Below, piece after piece: positions 1 to 8,614 of a DNA stretch of 37,803 nucleotides (the stretch's first letter is position 1; the number at the start of each line of letters is the position of its first letter). The position numbers and the translations under genes were made by a program. The notes under the pieces are model-generated. The model was not told the origin of the DNA. It worked only from the letters and a program-made list of their open reading frames with translations, and searched no databases. Origin of the DNA: Clostridium acetireducens DSM 10703 (lineage in GTDB: Bacteria; Bacillota; Clostridia; Clostridiales; Clostridiaceae); NCBI RefSeq assembly GCF_001758365.1, contig NZ_LZFO01000026.1, positions 1 through 37,803 on the forward strand, written 5' to 3'.

Positions 1-70
1 AAGTATTCACTCCTCTTTGTTGTGTATTTTTGGTGGTACTTAAATATTCGACATTTTGGGGTGAATTTCC
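1..70 (-). other. leader of an off-window minus-strand gene, possibly a mobile-element edge
   Basis: Read on the minus strand, positions 18-10 give a good Shine-Dalgarno sequence (AAAGAGGAG) followed by nine bases that run off the window, so a start codon is expected just beyond position 1. The segment is less AT-rich than its surroundings and contains a run of C (complement of 57-66). I see no coding sequence here. Whether it is the end of an insertion sequence or an ordinary leader cannot be decided from this window. Confidence 0.35.
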
Positions 71-152
71 TTTTTGAATAATAAAAAAGTTAGTAAAATC
101 AATGATTATAAAATATGAAATTTACTCTATAGCAAATAAATTAATATTGTGA

Positions 153-278
153 TTACTTTTCTTTATTTAAATTATTTATATTTTCACTTTCTTTTTTATC
201 CACTTTTTTTTCTTCTAAACACTCTATAAGACATTCTTCTATAACTTCCTTAGTTATATAAATTTTTGAGTTTTCCAT
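153..278 (-). CDS. 41-aa acidic/lysine-rich small protein, unknown function
   Basis: A short reading frame starts with ATG at 278 and ends with TAA at 153-155. A strong Shine-Dalgarno (TAGGAGGG) sits five bases upstream of the ATG. The product is 41 residues, with many Glu and Lys and two cysteines (Cys16, Cys20) spaced CLIEC. It has no signal peptide or membrane segment, and its C-terminal half (KKVDKKESENINN) looks disordered. The near-ideal ribosome-binding site is the main reason to call it real. It is isolated, divergent from the ABC transporter and separated from it by about 390 bp of AT-rich DNA. I do not recognise the family. Confidence 0.55.
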   Translation of the reverse strand: MENSKIYITKEVIEECLIECLEEKKVDKKESENINNLNKEK

Positions 279-600
279 AAAATCCCTCCTAACTTTTATA
301 TTATAAATATATTTAGTATACCTTAAATAATATATAGTGTATCATATATATGTGTTTTAGCTTTATTTTATAAATATATGTATTTATTTTTACATAAAGT
401 ATATCTTATTACATAATATTATTTATATTATTAAATGTTCTATATAAATTAAAAATAAATTATTAAATTTTATAGTTTAATAATTTATTAGCACCCTAAA
501 AATAAAATTTAAACATTATAATAATTAATATTCATATTAAATAATAAAAATTTTAGTACTTAATATTGAAAATAAATTATCTATATTTATAATTTACCAC
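279..600. other. AT-rich intergenic stretch without genes
   Basis: This part of the 391-bp gap is almost entirely A and T. It must carry the promoter of the small minus-strand ORF. I see no RNA motif, no strong hairpin with a T-run and no frame with a ribosome-binding site. Confidence 0.5.
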
Positions 601-629
601 TTTACAAATTTACTATAGTAAAGTATAAT
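601..629 (+). promoter_or_regulatory. sigma-A-type promoter with palindromic operator in the spacer
   Basis: A -35 box TTTACA (601-606) and a perfect -10 box TATAAT (624-629) are separated by 17 bp. A perfect 14-bp palindrome, TTTACTATAGTAAA (609-622), lies between the two boxes, where a bound repressor would block RNA polymerase. Transcription should start near 636, leaving a leader of about 34 nt before the binding-protein gene. The regulator is unknown; an amino-acid-responsive repressor is an inference from the downstream genes. Confidence 0.6.
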
Positions 630-669
630 AATCATTGTACTTATTAATAAATGATTAGGAGGATGTCAA

Positions 670-1470
670 ATGAAAAAGAAATTTTCTTTATTAGCATTAG
701 TAATATTTATGTTATCCATATTTACTGTAGGATGTGCTTCAAAAAATAAAGCTGATAATTCTTTGGAGGAAATTAAAAATAAAGGTGAATTTATAGTAGG
801 TTTAGATGATAATCTACCTCCTATGGGATTTAGAGGTGAAAATGGTCAAATAGTAGGATTCGATATTGATTTAGCTAACGAAGCTGCTAAAAGAATGGGT
901 GTAAAAGCTGTATTCAAGCCAGTTGATTGGGATGGGGTAGTATTAAGTTTAAATAATAAAGATATTGATGTTATATGGAATGGACTAACAATAACTGAAA
1001 AAAGACAAAAACAAATTGATTTTTCAAAACCATATTTAGAAAATAGACAAGTATTAGTAGTAAAAAGCGATTCAACAATTAAAAACGAAAAAGATTTAAA
1101 AGATAAAGTGTTAGGTATTCAATTAGGAAGTAGTAGCGAAATTGCTTTAAATTCTAAACCTGATGTGGTAAAATCATTAAAGGAAGTTAGAAAATTTTCA
1201 AATAATACTGAAGCTTTAATGGACTTAAAGGCTTCTAGAGTAGACGCAGTTTTAGTTGATGAAGTAGTTGGAAGATATTATATTAGCAAACAACCTAATG
1301 TATATAAAGTTTTAAGCGAAGACTTAGGTAAAGAACTTTACGGAGTTGGTATAAGAAAAAATGACAAAACATTTAAAGAAGAATTAGATAAAGTATTAGA
1401 TGAAATGAAAAAAGACGGAACTGCTGCAAAAATCTCTGAAAAATGGTTTGGAGAAAATATAGTAAAATAA
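670..1470 (+). CDS. polar amino-acid ABC transporter, substrate-binding lipoprotein
   Basis: The 266-aa product captures a polar amino acid outside the membrane and delivers it to the permease encoded next. Residues 1-22 are a lipoprotein signal peptide (KKK, hydrophobic stretch, TVGC lipobox with Cys22), so it is anchored on the outer face of the cytoplasmic membrane. Residues from about 35 to 262 are a family-3 solute-binding domain (SBP_bac_3), with typical motifs FIVGLDDNLPPMGF, GFDIDLA and the C-terminal EKWFG. The length is normal for the family. Start: ATG with GGAGGA at 659-664. It is first in a two-gene operon with the permease, 15 bp apart. Substrate could be cystine, arginine, glutamine or similar; sequence alone does not decide. 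Confidence 0.9.
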   Translation: MKKKFSLLALVIFMLSIFTVGCASKNKADNSLEEIKNKGEFIVGLDDNLPPMGFRGENGQIVGFDIDLANEAAKRMGVKAVFKPVDWDGVVLSLNNKDIDVIWNGLTITEKRQKQIDFSKPYLENRQVLVVKSDSTIKNEKDLKDKVLGIQLGSSSEIALNSKPDVVKSLKEVRKFSNNTEALMDLKASRVDAVLVDEVVGRYYISKQPNVYKVLSEDLGKELYGVGIRKNDKTFKEELDKVLDEMKKDGTAAKISEKWFGENIVK

Positions 1471-1485
1471 ATAGGAGTGATTTAA

Positions 1486-2127
1486 TTGTCAGACTATGCT
1501 AACATTACAGGCTTTATATTAAAAGGAGGATTAATTACACTAAAATTATATATAGTAACTGCTATTTTTTCTATTCCACTTGCAGTTGTATTTGCATTAG
1601 GAAAGATATCTAAATTTAAATCATTAAAAGCTGTATTAAGTGCATATACATGGTTGTTTAGAGGTACTCCTCTGCTTTTACAATTATTTTTCACATACTT
1701 TGGACTACCTGTATTAGGAATAAGATTCCAACCATTTACTGCTGCTGCACTAACTTTTGTTTTAAACTACGCTGCATATTTAACAGAAACATTCAGAGCT
1801 GGTATACAATCTATTGATAAAGGTCAATTTGAAGCTGCAAAAGTTTTAGGTATGACTTATCCTCAAACAATGATAAAAGTTATACTTCCTCAAGCTATAA
1901 GAAGAGTTTTACCTCCAACTTGTAATGAAGGCATTAATTTGATAAAAGATACTGCTTTGGTTGCAGTAATAGGAATGCAAGACTTACTTAGAGCCGCTAA
2001 AGAAATAGTAACAAGAGACTTTACTATCACTCCTTTCTTTATAGCCGCTGTAATATATCTTATAATAACTTATGGTATAGTTTATGTATTTGAAAAATTA
2101 GAAGATAAATATGCTTTTTATGAATAA
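1486..2127 (+). CDS. polar amino-acid ABC transporter, permease
   Basis: The 213-aa inner-membrane permease forms the channel for the binding protein just upstream. It has about five hydrophobic segments, an N-terminal His/Glu/Gln/Arg/opine-type permease domain (LKGGLITLKLYIVT) and the cytoplasmic EAA loop at about residues 115-138 (EAAKVLGMTYPQTMIKV), which docks the ATPase. Length is normal. The start is TTG at 1486, chosen because AGGAGTGA lies at a correct distance and no ATG is nearby in frame. The usual third gene, the ATP-binding subunit, is absent: a terminator follows directly. The ATPase must come from elsewhere in the genome or be shared with another system. Confidence 0.9.
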   Translation: MSDYANITGFILKGGLITLKLYIVTAIFSIPLAVVFALGKISKFKSLKAVLSAYTWLFRGTPLLLQLFFTYFGLPVLGIRFQPFTAAALTFVLNYAAYLTETFRAGIQSIDKGQFEAAKVLGMTYPQTMIKVILPQAIRRVLPPTCNEGINLIKDTALVAVIGMQDLLRAAKEIVTRDFTITPFFIAAVIYLIITYGIVYVFEKLEDKYAFYE

Positions 2128-2180
2128 TAAAAAATAAGCTTCGTGAAAGTTTTACTTTTCTATGAAGCTTATTTTTTATT
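2126..2180. terminator. bidirectional intrinsic terminator between convergent operons
   Basis: Two 17-nt arms (2126-2142 and 2164-2180) are perfectly complementary around AAGCTTC/GAAGCTT, with A-runs on the left and T-runs on the right. It therefore works for the ABC operon (plus) and for the M20/transporter operon (minus). The inner loop (GAAAGT...ACTTTT) can pair further. Confidence 0.85.
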
Positions 2181-2183
2181 TAT

Positions 2184-3353
2184 TTAATTATCATTTAAAA
2201 AATCTATAGCATATTGAGCATACAATGCAGCTCCTTTATCTAATACATCTTCATCCACATTAAATCTTTCATTATGATGAGAATAAAATGCATCTTTTTC
2301 TTTATTTCTTACTCCTAAAAAAGCTAATGCTCCTGGTGCTAAACTCATATATTCTGCAAAATCTTCTCCTGGTGCTAATTTTTCCATTTTAGAGATAGCA
2401 TCTTTACCTGCTATTTTTTCTATAGATTTTATAGCTATAGAAGAACAATTTTCATCATTAATTGTAGGAGGCGTTCCAAAACTATACTCTAAATTAGCTT
2501 CTGCCCCATAACTTTTTGCTGTATCTTCTATTACTCTCTTCATACTATTTTCCAAAATTTCTCTTACTTCTTTAGAATAACATCTGGTAGTTCCTTCCAT
2601 TATTGCTTCTCCTGCTATAACATTAAATCTAGTTCCTGATATAAGTTTTCCAACAGTTAAAACAGCAGATTCAAAAGGACTTATTTCTCTACTTACTATG
2701 CTTTGCAAATTCATAACTATAGCAGAAGCAGTGACTAAAGCATCTTTACATACTTGAGGCATAGCACCATGACCGCCTTTTCCCTTTACTGTTATTTTAA
2801 ATAAGTCTGCTGCAGCCATTCTAGGACCTGATTCTGCAGATATTTTTCCTGAATCTAAGCCACTCCAAACATGTATAGCAAAAACTCCATCTACTCCTTC
2901 CATAGCTCCTTCCTTAATCATATCTCTCGCCCCTGAAGCTAGTTCTTCCGCTGGTTGAAAAAAAAGTTTTACTGTACCCTTTATTTCATCTTTCATATTA
3001 TTTAATATTTTAGCTGCCCCAATCAACATAGCTATATGGCAATCATGTCCACAAGCATGCATTAATCCTTCATTTTTAGATTTATATGGAACATTGTTTT
3101 TTTCTCTAACATTAAGTGCATCTATATCTGCTCTTAATGCTACTGTTTTTCCAAAATTATTTCCTTTTATTTCAGCTATAACTCCCGTGCCTGATATAAT
3201 TCTACAAGGAACTTCTATTTTATGAAGTTCCTCCATAATTCTTTTACTAGTTCTAAATTCTTTTTTACTAGCTTCTGGATACATATGGAATTCTCTTCTA
3301 TAATTTATAATTTCTTTTTTATATTTTTTTGCAAGTTGTGCTATTTTATTCAT
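2184..3353 (-). CDS. M20 family amidohydrolase / N-acyl-amino acid hydrolase
   Basis: A 389-aa cytoplasmic metallo-hydrolase of the M20D family (aminoacylase / hippurate hydrolase / N-acetyl-diaminopimelate deacetylase group), which cleaves the acyl group from N-acylated amino acids. Visible ligands: MHACGHDCH at 99-106 (Cys101, His103), QPAEE at 133-137, His161 in AIHVWSG, and a late SHHNERF near residue 360. The central dimerisation domain (GKGGHGAMPQ) is present. Length is normal. Start: ATG at 3353 with AAGGAGG upstream. It is 18 bp downstream of the transporter gene in the same minus-strand operon, suggesting that the transporter imports the N-acylated substrate or exports a product. The exact substrate is not determined. 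Confidence 0.85.
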   Translation of the reverse strand: MNKIAQLAKKYKKEIINYRREFHMYPEASKKEFRTSKRIMEELHKIEVPCRIISGTGVIAEIKGNNFGKTVALRADIDALNVREKNNVPYKSKNEGLMHACGHDCHIAMLIGAAKILNNMKDEIKGTVKLFFQPAEELASGARDMIKEGAMEGVDGVFAIHVWSGLDSGKISAESGPRMAAADLFKITVKGKGGHGAMPQVCKDALVTASAIVMNLQSIVSREISPFESAVLTVGKLISGTRFNVIAGEAIMEGTTRCYSKEVREILENSMKRVIEDTAKSYGAEANLEYSFGTPPTINDENCSSIAIKSIEKIAGKDAISKMEKLAPGEDFAEYMSLAPGALAFLGVRNKEKDAFYSHHNERFNVDEDVLDKGAALYAQYAIDFLNDN

Positions 3354-3371
3354 AAAACTCCTCCTTAAAAA

Positions 3372-4565
3372 TTATAAAAATTTTATAAATATACCTGCTA
3401 CTATTACAGAACCTACAGTAACTGTTAAAAATCCGCCTACTAACATTTTTGGTAGCATATTATCCATAAGATACTCTTTTTCTTCTTCTGTTTCTGCTAC
3501 AGCATTAGAAGCTTCTTCTGTTAATACATAATTAGGTGGAAATCCATATAAAGCAGTAAGTGCTACTGAAAATGCCATTTCTTTGGTATAACCTAAAGAT
3601 TTTCCTATTAACATAGATAGTATGCCTAGTCCTGTTACTCCAAATAATATTATTCCAAATAGTGGACCAGCTATTTTTACTATCATCTGTGGAGTTGCCT
3701 TAGAAAGAGATGCAAATATAAATGCCATAAGTGCTGTCATTAAAAATCCAAAAGATCCTGATAAATTAAGAGGCTTTCTTTCAAGAAATCCTATTTCAGA
3801 AGCTATTACACCAAATATTAAACATAGTACATATTTTGATATAGCTCCATTAATTACGGATTCACAACCTACTGCTGCCCATGCTACTAATCCTAATTTA
3901 CCTAAAAGCATATATGGTGTTTGATATTTTTTTGGCAATGGTGGAAATATCCTTATTTTACTTTTGGTTTCTGGTAAATTTACTTTTTCTTCATTGCTAA
4001 CTTTTAAATTTACATTACCATTTCTATAATCTTTTAATAATCTTTTAGCTTCTTTTTTAAGACATATTGCAGTCAAAGGATACCCTGCAAAACCTTGCAT
4101 TACATACATAAGTATAGATAAAACTGCTAAATCTGCCATACCTTTTTTAGTAGCAGCATCTGCCATCATTATAGAAGCCACTATTCCTCCAGTTAAAGGT
4201 GGTGTTCCAATAACTACTGCATTCCATCCAAATAAAGCTCTTCCTATAGTCATTGTTCCAATACATATACCTACAAGTCCTGCTGCTGCTATAACTACTG
4301 TTTTCCATTGAGCTATTAATTCTTTAAAATTCAACATAGTTCCCATATGAGTTATTAGTAAATACATAGATAGTTGTGCCAAAGGCATGCCTAATCCAGA
4401 TATATCTATTAAATCTTTAGGTAAAATAGTCCAAAATCCTATTAAAAACAATAAAGCCGATACAAATACTGAAGGTACAAAAGCTTTTGTCCTTTCTGCT
4501 ACAAATTCTCCTATCCATAAAATAATAAGTACAATACAAAATGCAGCAATAATGCTCATATTCAT
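3372..4565 (-). CDS. polytopic membrane transporter, sodium/glutamate symporter-like
   Basis: A 397-aa membrane protein with about ten hydrophobic helices and a cytoplasmic loop near residues 170-215 rich in Lys and Glu. The arrangement of the N-terminal half, with GTPPLTGGIVASIMM in a re-entrant position, and the Gly-rich C-terminal half recall the ESS/GltS type of secondary carboxylate or amino-acid carriers, but I do not see the diagnostic GltS motif and the assignment is tentative. No signal peptide is cleaved. The start at 4565 (MNMS) has GGGGGC upstream; the second Met is an alternative. It forms an operon with the M20 amidohydrolase, 18 bp upstream of it, so a role in uptake of an acylated amino acid or release of the product is inferred. 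Confidence 0.6.
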   Translation of the reverse strand: MNMSIIAAFCIVLIILWIGEFVAERTKAFVPSVFVSALLFLIGFWTILPKDLIDISGLGMPLAQLSMYLLITHMGTMLNFKELIAQWKTVVIAAAGLVGICIGTMTIGRALFGWNAVVIGTPPLTGGIVASIMMADAATKKGMADLAVLSILMYVMQGFAGYPLTAICLKKEAKRLLKDYRNGNVNLKVSNEEKVNLPETKSKIRIFPPLPKKYQTPYMLLGKLGLVAWAAVGCESVINGAISKYVLCLIFGVIASEIGFLERKPLNLSGSFGFLMTALMAFIFASLSKATPQMIVKIAGPLFGIILFGVTGLGILSMLIGKSLGYTKEMAFSVALTALYGFPPNYVLTEEASNAVAETEEEKEYLMDNMLPKMLVGGFLTVTVGSVIVAGIFIKFL

Positions 4566-4682
4566 AAATCTAGCCCCCTTTATATATTTTTAAATTTCTT
4601 ATACTACAACAAATACATCACCCTCTTAAAATTTTTTATATCTAAACTTATGTATGCACGTTTTAAAATATTACATATCCTG

Positions 4683-4764
4683 AAAACAAAAAAAATAAAA
4701 GTATATTAATTATTAGATAATATAAAATAAATAATTTATATTATTTAATAATTAATATACTTTT
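4683..4764 (-). terminator. terminator of addA with an A/T-only 30-bp stem
   Basis: Arms 4735-4764 and 4697-4726 pair over 30 bp with one mismatch, and on the minus strand the stem is followed by TTTTATTTTTTTTGTTTT. The stem starts inside the addA stop codon (4764-4766). GC is almost nil, so strength depends on length. Confidence 0.7.
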
Positions 4765-7700
4765 TAATATACTATTATTTCATCATTAAAAAACAAATAT
4801 ATATACATTTCTTTTACACTCTTACCTGTTATTCTTTCTAATGCTTTTTTATAGTAATTAAGCTGAATACTGTATTTATCCTTTATATGCTCAATATTTT
4901 CTACATAATCTGTTTTATAATCAAGCAATACAATATAATCTTTTTCTTCAAAATAACAATCTATAACACCTTGAAGCATTATTTTTTCATTCTCATATAT
5001 AGATGGCAAATTTTTATATATGTCTTTGCTACTAATTTCTATATAAAAAGGAACTTCTCTTTTTATATTTTTAGAATTTAACATTCTCTTTCCTAAATCT
5101 GAATTAAAAAAGTTATATATTTGATTAATATTTATAACTTTTGATTGCTCCTGTGTTAAAAATTCTTTTAAAATCATATTACTAACTTGTTCTTTTATTT
5201 CTTCTTTACTTAATTTTTTAGTCAAATCTATATGCTGCATTACTAAATGCATTAAAGTTCCTCTTTCTGCTGCTGTAAATTTTTTAGTCTTTTCTAAAAA
5301 TATAGGTTTTTTCAAAAAAGATTTATTCATATCTTCCTTAGAATCATACATACTTAAAGTATTTTCATATTCTATTTCCTCAAATTTTCTTTTTAATTCC
5401 GATACAGAAATTTTAGCTGGTATATTACTAGATTCATTAAATTTATATTTCCAATTTAATCTTTTAATTATTTCTTCTTTATATCCACTTTTATTTTCAC
5501 TACAATCTAAAGATTGTAGATACTCTTTAACATCTAAACTCTGCTCTTCACTTTCTTCTTTTTTTATTATATCTTTACTTTTCCATATTTTAATATACCA
5601 CTTTGTTTTACTATCTATAATATTAAAAGCACAATTAAAATCCTCTAATTTTTCTCTTAATACATTAGAATCTTTTTCTCTCATAACTGCTGGAACTATC
5701 CAATCCAAATAAGATTTTCCTTTAATTATTGTATATTCTGATATATCTTCATCAGCAAATTCTAATTCTTTAGAATATCTATTTAATTCTTTACTTACGT
5801 CTTTTAAAACTCCTGTTATTATAAGTTTTTCTTTTGCTCTAGTCATAGCTACATAAAGTATTCTCATTTCTTCTGAAAGAGTTTCTAATTTTATTTTATT
5901 TTTAATTATTTCTTTAACTATAGTAGGATAATATATTCTTTTCTCTAAATTTATATAATCTGGACCAAAACCTAAGTCATGATGGAATAAAATACTTTTA
6001 TTCATATCCATAAAATTAAATTGTTTTCCTGTTCCAGCAATTATAACTACAGGAAACTCTAATCCTTTACTTTTATGAATACTCATTATTCTAACTACAT
6101 CTTCATTTTCTCCTAATACTTTGGCACTGCCCATATCTCCACTACTATTTTTTAGCTTATTTATAAAATTCACAAAATTAAACAATCCTTTAAAACTAGT
6201 TTCTTCATATTCTTTAGCTCTTTCAAAAAGTACCCTTAAGTTTGCTTGTCTTTGAATTCCACCAGGTATTGCCCCTACATAGCCATAATACCCAGTATCT
6301 ACATAAAGATACCATATAAATTCATCAATACTTTTATGTATAGATATTTCTCTCCATTTTTTTAATTTATTCATAAAATCTTCTAACTTATTAATTAAAT
6401 ATTTATTCTCCATTATATTTTCTATATTTTCATCACTATCTTCTATATTCAATACTCCTTCTTGTTTACTATTTTTATATAATAATATTTTTTTAATAAT
6501 TTCATATATATTTAATCTATCATCCACTAATCTTATATCTATAATATCCTCTGCTTTAAAAGAAAACACAGGACATCTTAACACAGATAATAAAGGTATA
6601 TCTTGCATAGGGTTATCTATTATTTGAAGTAGTGACAATATAGTTTTTACTTCCATAGTCTCAAAGTATCCCGAATTAGTATCTGCAAAAACAGGAATAT
6701 TAGCTTTTAGCATTTCCTCCATAAACACAGGAGACCAATTACTAGTAGTACGCATTAAAACTACAATATCCCTATACTTAATTGGTCTATAATTATCTAT
6801 TTCCTTATCAAATACATAAAACTTTTTTTCTTCTTCAGGACTAATTAAATCTTCTATTCTTTTTACTACCATTTTAGCTTCTAGTTGTATGCTATCTAAC
6901 TCTTCTCCATTTTCTTCTTTATATTCCTTGTTATCTAAAGAAGACTTATCTATTAAATGTAATTCTATTTTTTCTTCTATTAATGCTTTTTCTTTATTAA
7001 TTTCTTTATAACTTGCTCCTAAATTTAGCATTTCACCTTCATTATAATCAAGTTCACCTATGTTTTTAGACATTATTTGTTTAAATATGTAATTTACTGA
7101 ATTTATTACCTCTTCTCTACTTCTAAAATTTTTAAAAAGCTTTATTTTTCTATTTAAATTTCCTTCTTCCTCTGAATAATTATTATATTTGTATAAAAAC
7201 AACTCTGGTTTTGCTTGTCTAAACCTATATATACTTTGCTTTATATCTCCAACCATAAATATATTATTTCCTTTGGATATAGAATTTAATATAGTTTCTT
7301 GCACCATGTTACTATCTTGATATTCATCTATTAAAATTTCTTCAAACTTGTACTTATATTCAAAAGCTGTTTCTGTAGGAACTAAATTTCCGTATTTATC
7401 CTCATGTATTAATATCTCTAAACAAAAGTGTTCTATATCATTAAAATCTATAATTCCTCTTTCTTTTTTTCTAATAGCATACCTTTTGTGAAATTCTATA
7501 ACTATACTAGTTAAGCATTTTATAATAGAATACATTTTTCTTAAACTTTCAGGAATTTTATCCATATCTAAAAATATATCTTCTTTAATTTTTTTTAAAT
7601 CTTTTTTTATTTCATCTCGTATATCCTTAACTTTTTTTTGTAAAGATTTATCCGCATCTTTTCCACATCTTTTAAGTTTTCCAAAATTTAAATTATTAAA

Positions 7701-8522
7701 AGTATTACATAGTTCATACCAACTTTTTTCTTTAATTAAAGAATTTACATTATACAAATCTTCCTTAAAAGTATCTAAATAGGGTGTTAAAGTTTCCTCT
7801 TTTTCAATTATATTTATTGCTTTATTTAATTTATTTTTTATGCCTTTAATATATATTTTTAAATTATTCAACAATATATAGGCCCATTTAGATTTACTAA
7901 AATCAAAATCTTCTTTTACATTAAATTCTTCTGTTTTTTCTATTAGCCATTTTTCTGGCCAAGGTAAACTTCTTGAATAATTATATAAATTCAATATCAT
8001 ATTTTTTACCTTTTCATCTGTTTTTCCAGCATAACACTCTATTAAATTAAAAAAACTATGTTCTTCTTCATTTTCATACTTTTCATCAAAAATCTCATCT
8101 AAAACCTCATCTTTTAAAAGTATAGTTTCTGTGTCATCTGCTACTCTAAAATTAGGATCTAAATCTAAAATATGAAAATTATTTCTTATAACTTGAATAC
8201 AAAAAGAATGTATAGTAGTAATATTTGCTCTATTTAAAAGAGCTAATTGCCTTTGAAGTTGCTTATGTTCTGGATTTTCATCTAAAGCTTTAGATATAGA
8301 ATCGCCTATTCTCTCCTTCATTTCTGATGCTGCTGCATTAGTAAATGTTACTATTAAAAGTTTATCTATATCTATAGGATTTTCTTTATTAGTTGTTTTT
8401 CTTATTATTCTCTCTACTAAAACTGCTGTTTTTCCTGATCCTGCTGCTGCCGCTACTAACAAATTACATCCTCTAGTTTCTATAGCCTTTTTTTGTTCTT
8501 CGGTCCATTGGGTTTCTTTCAT
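4764..8522 (-). CDS. addA: ATP-dependent helicase/nuclease subunit A
   Basis: AddA, 1252 aa, is the motor and one of two nuclease subunits of the AddAB complex, which resects double-strand breaks up to a Chi site for RecA-dependent recombination; it replaces RecBCD in Firmicutes. In order: UvrD-like helicase with Walker A AAAGSGKT (25-32), motif II DEYQD (about 395-400), motif III/IV region with QSIYRFR, motif V/VI (IHKSKGLEFPVV, YVAMTRAKEKL), and a C-terminal RecB-type nuclease with GVIDCYF and DYKTD (about 1200). Length is normal. Start ATG at 8522 with TAGGAGG ten bases upstream. It is the last gene of addB - lipoprotein - addA, with a hairpin at 8575-8608 just before it. Confidence 0.97.
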   Translation of the reverse strand: MKETQWTEEQKKAIETRGCNLLVAAAAGSGKTAVLVERIIRKTTNKENPIDIDKLLIVTFTNAAASEMKERIGDSISKALDENPEHKQLQRQLALLNRANITTIHSFCIQVIRNNFHILDLDPNFRVADDTETILLKDEVLDEIFDEKYENEEEHSFFNLIECYAGKTDEKVKNMILNLYNYSRSLPWPEKWLIEKTEEFNVKEDFDFSKSKWAYILLNNLKIYIKGIKNKLNKAINIIEKEETLTPYLDTFKEDLYNVNSLIKEKSWYELCNTFNNLNFGKLKRCGKDADKSLQKKVKDIRDEIKKDLKKIKEDIFLDMDKIPESLRKMYSIIKCLTSIVIEFHKRYAIRKKERGIIDFNDIEHFCLEILIHEDKYGNLVPTETAFEYKYKFEEILIDEYQDSNMVQETILNSISKGNNIFMVGDIKQSIYRFRQAKPELFLYKYNNYSEEEGNLNRKIKLFKNFRSREEVINSVNYIFKQIMSKNIGELDYNEGEMLNLGASYKEINKEKALIEEKIELHLIDKSSLDNKEYKEENGEELDSIQLEAKMVVKRIEDLISPEEEKKFYVFDKEIDNYRPIKYRDIVVLMRTTSNWSPVFMEEMLKANIPVFADTNSGYFETMEVKTILSLLQIIDNPMQDIPLLSVLRCPVFSFKAEDIIDIRLVDDRLNIYEIIKKILLYKNSKQEGVLNIEDSDENIENIMENKYLINKLEDFMNKLKKWREISIHKSIDEFIWYLYVDTGYYGYVGAIPGGIQRQANLRVLFERAKEYEETSFKGLFNFVNFINKLKNSSGDMGSAKVLGENEDVVRIMSIHKSKGLEFPVVIIAGTGKQFNFMDMNKSILFHHDLGFGPDYINLEKRIYYPTIVKEIIKNKIKLETLSEEMRILYVAMTRAKEKLIITGVLKDVSKELNRYSKELEFADEDISEYTIIKGKSYLDWIVPAVMREKDSNVLREKLEDFNCAFNIIDSKTKWYIKIWKSKDIIKKEESEEQSLDVKEYLQSLDCSENKSGYKEEIIKRLNWKYKFNESSNIPAKISVSELKRKFEEIEYENTLSMYDSKEDMNKSFLKKPIFLEKTKKFTAAERGTLMHLVMQHIDLTKKLSKEEIKEQVSNMILKEFLTQEQSKVININQIYNFFNSDLGKRMLNSKNIKREVPFYIEISSKDIYKNLPSIYENEKIMLQGVIDCYFEEKDYIVLLDYKTDYVENIEHIKDKYSIQLNYYKKALERITGKSVKEMYIYLFFNDEIIVY

Positions 8523-8574
8523 GTAGAAATTCCTCCTAATTAATACTTTTCACTTTTTAACTTAGCTATATTAT

Positions 8575-8608
8575 TAAAATAGTAACCATTTTAATGGCTA
8601 CTATTTTA
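8575..8608 (-). terminator. intergenic hairpin upstream of addA
   Basis: Arms 8593-8608 and 8575-8590 pair over 16 bp with one G-U pair and a 2-nt loop. On the minus strand the following sequence is only weakly T-rich, so it may be a weak terminator, an mRNA processing site or a stability element between the lipoprotein gene and addA. Confidence 0.5.
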
Positions 8609-8614
8609 AATTTA

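Noticed and set aside
3622-3924. A 100-codon plus-strand frame opposite the carrier gene
   Set aside because: It is a shadow of the membrane-protein gene; Pro/Asn-rich composition without a ribosome-binding site.
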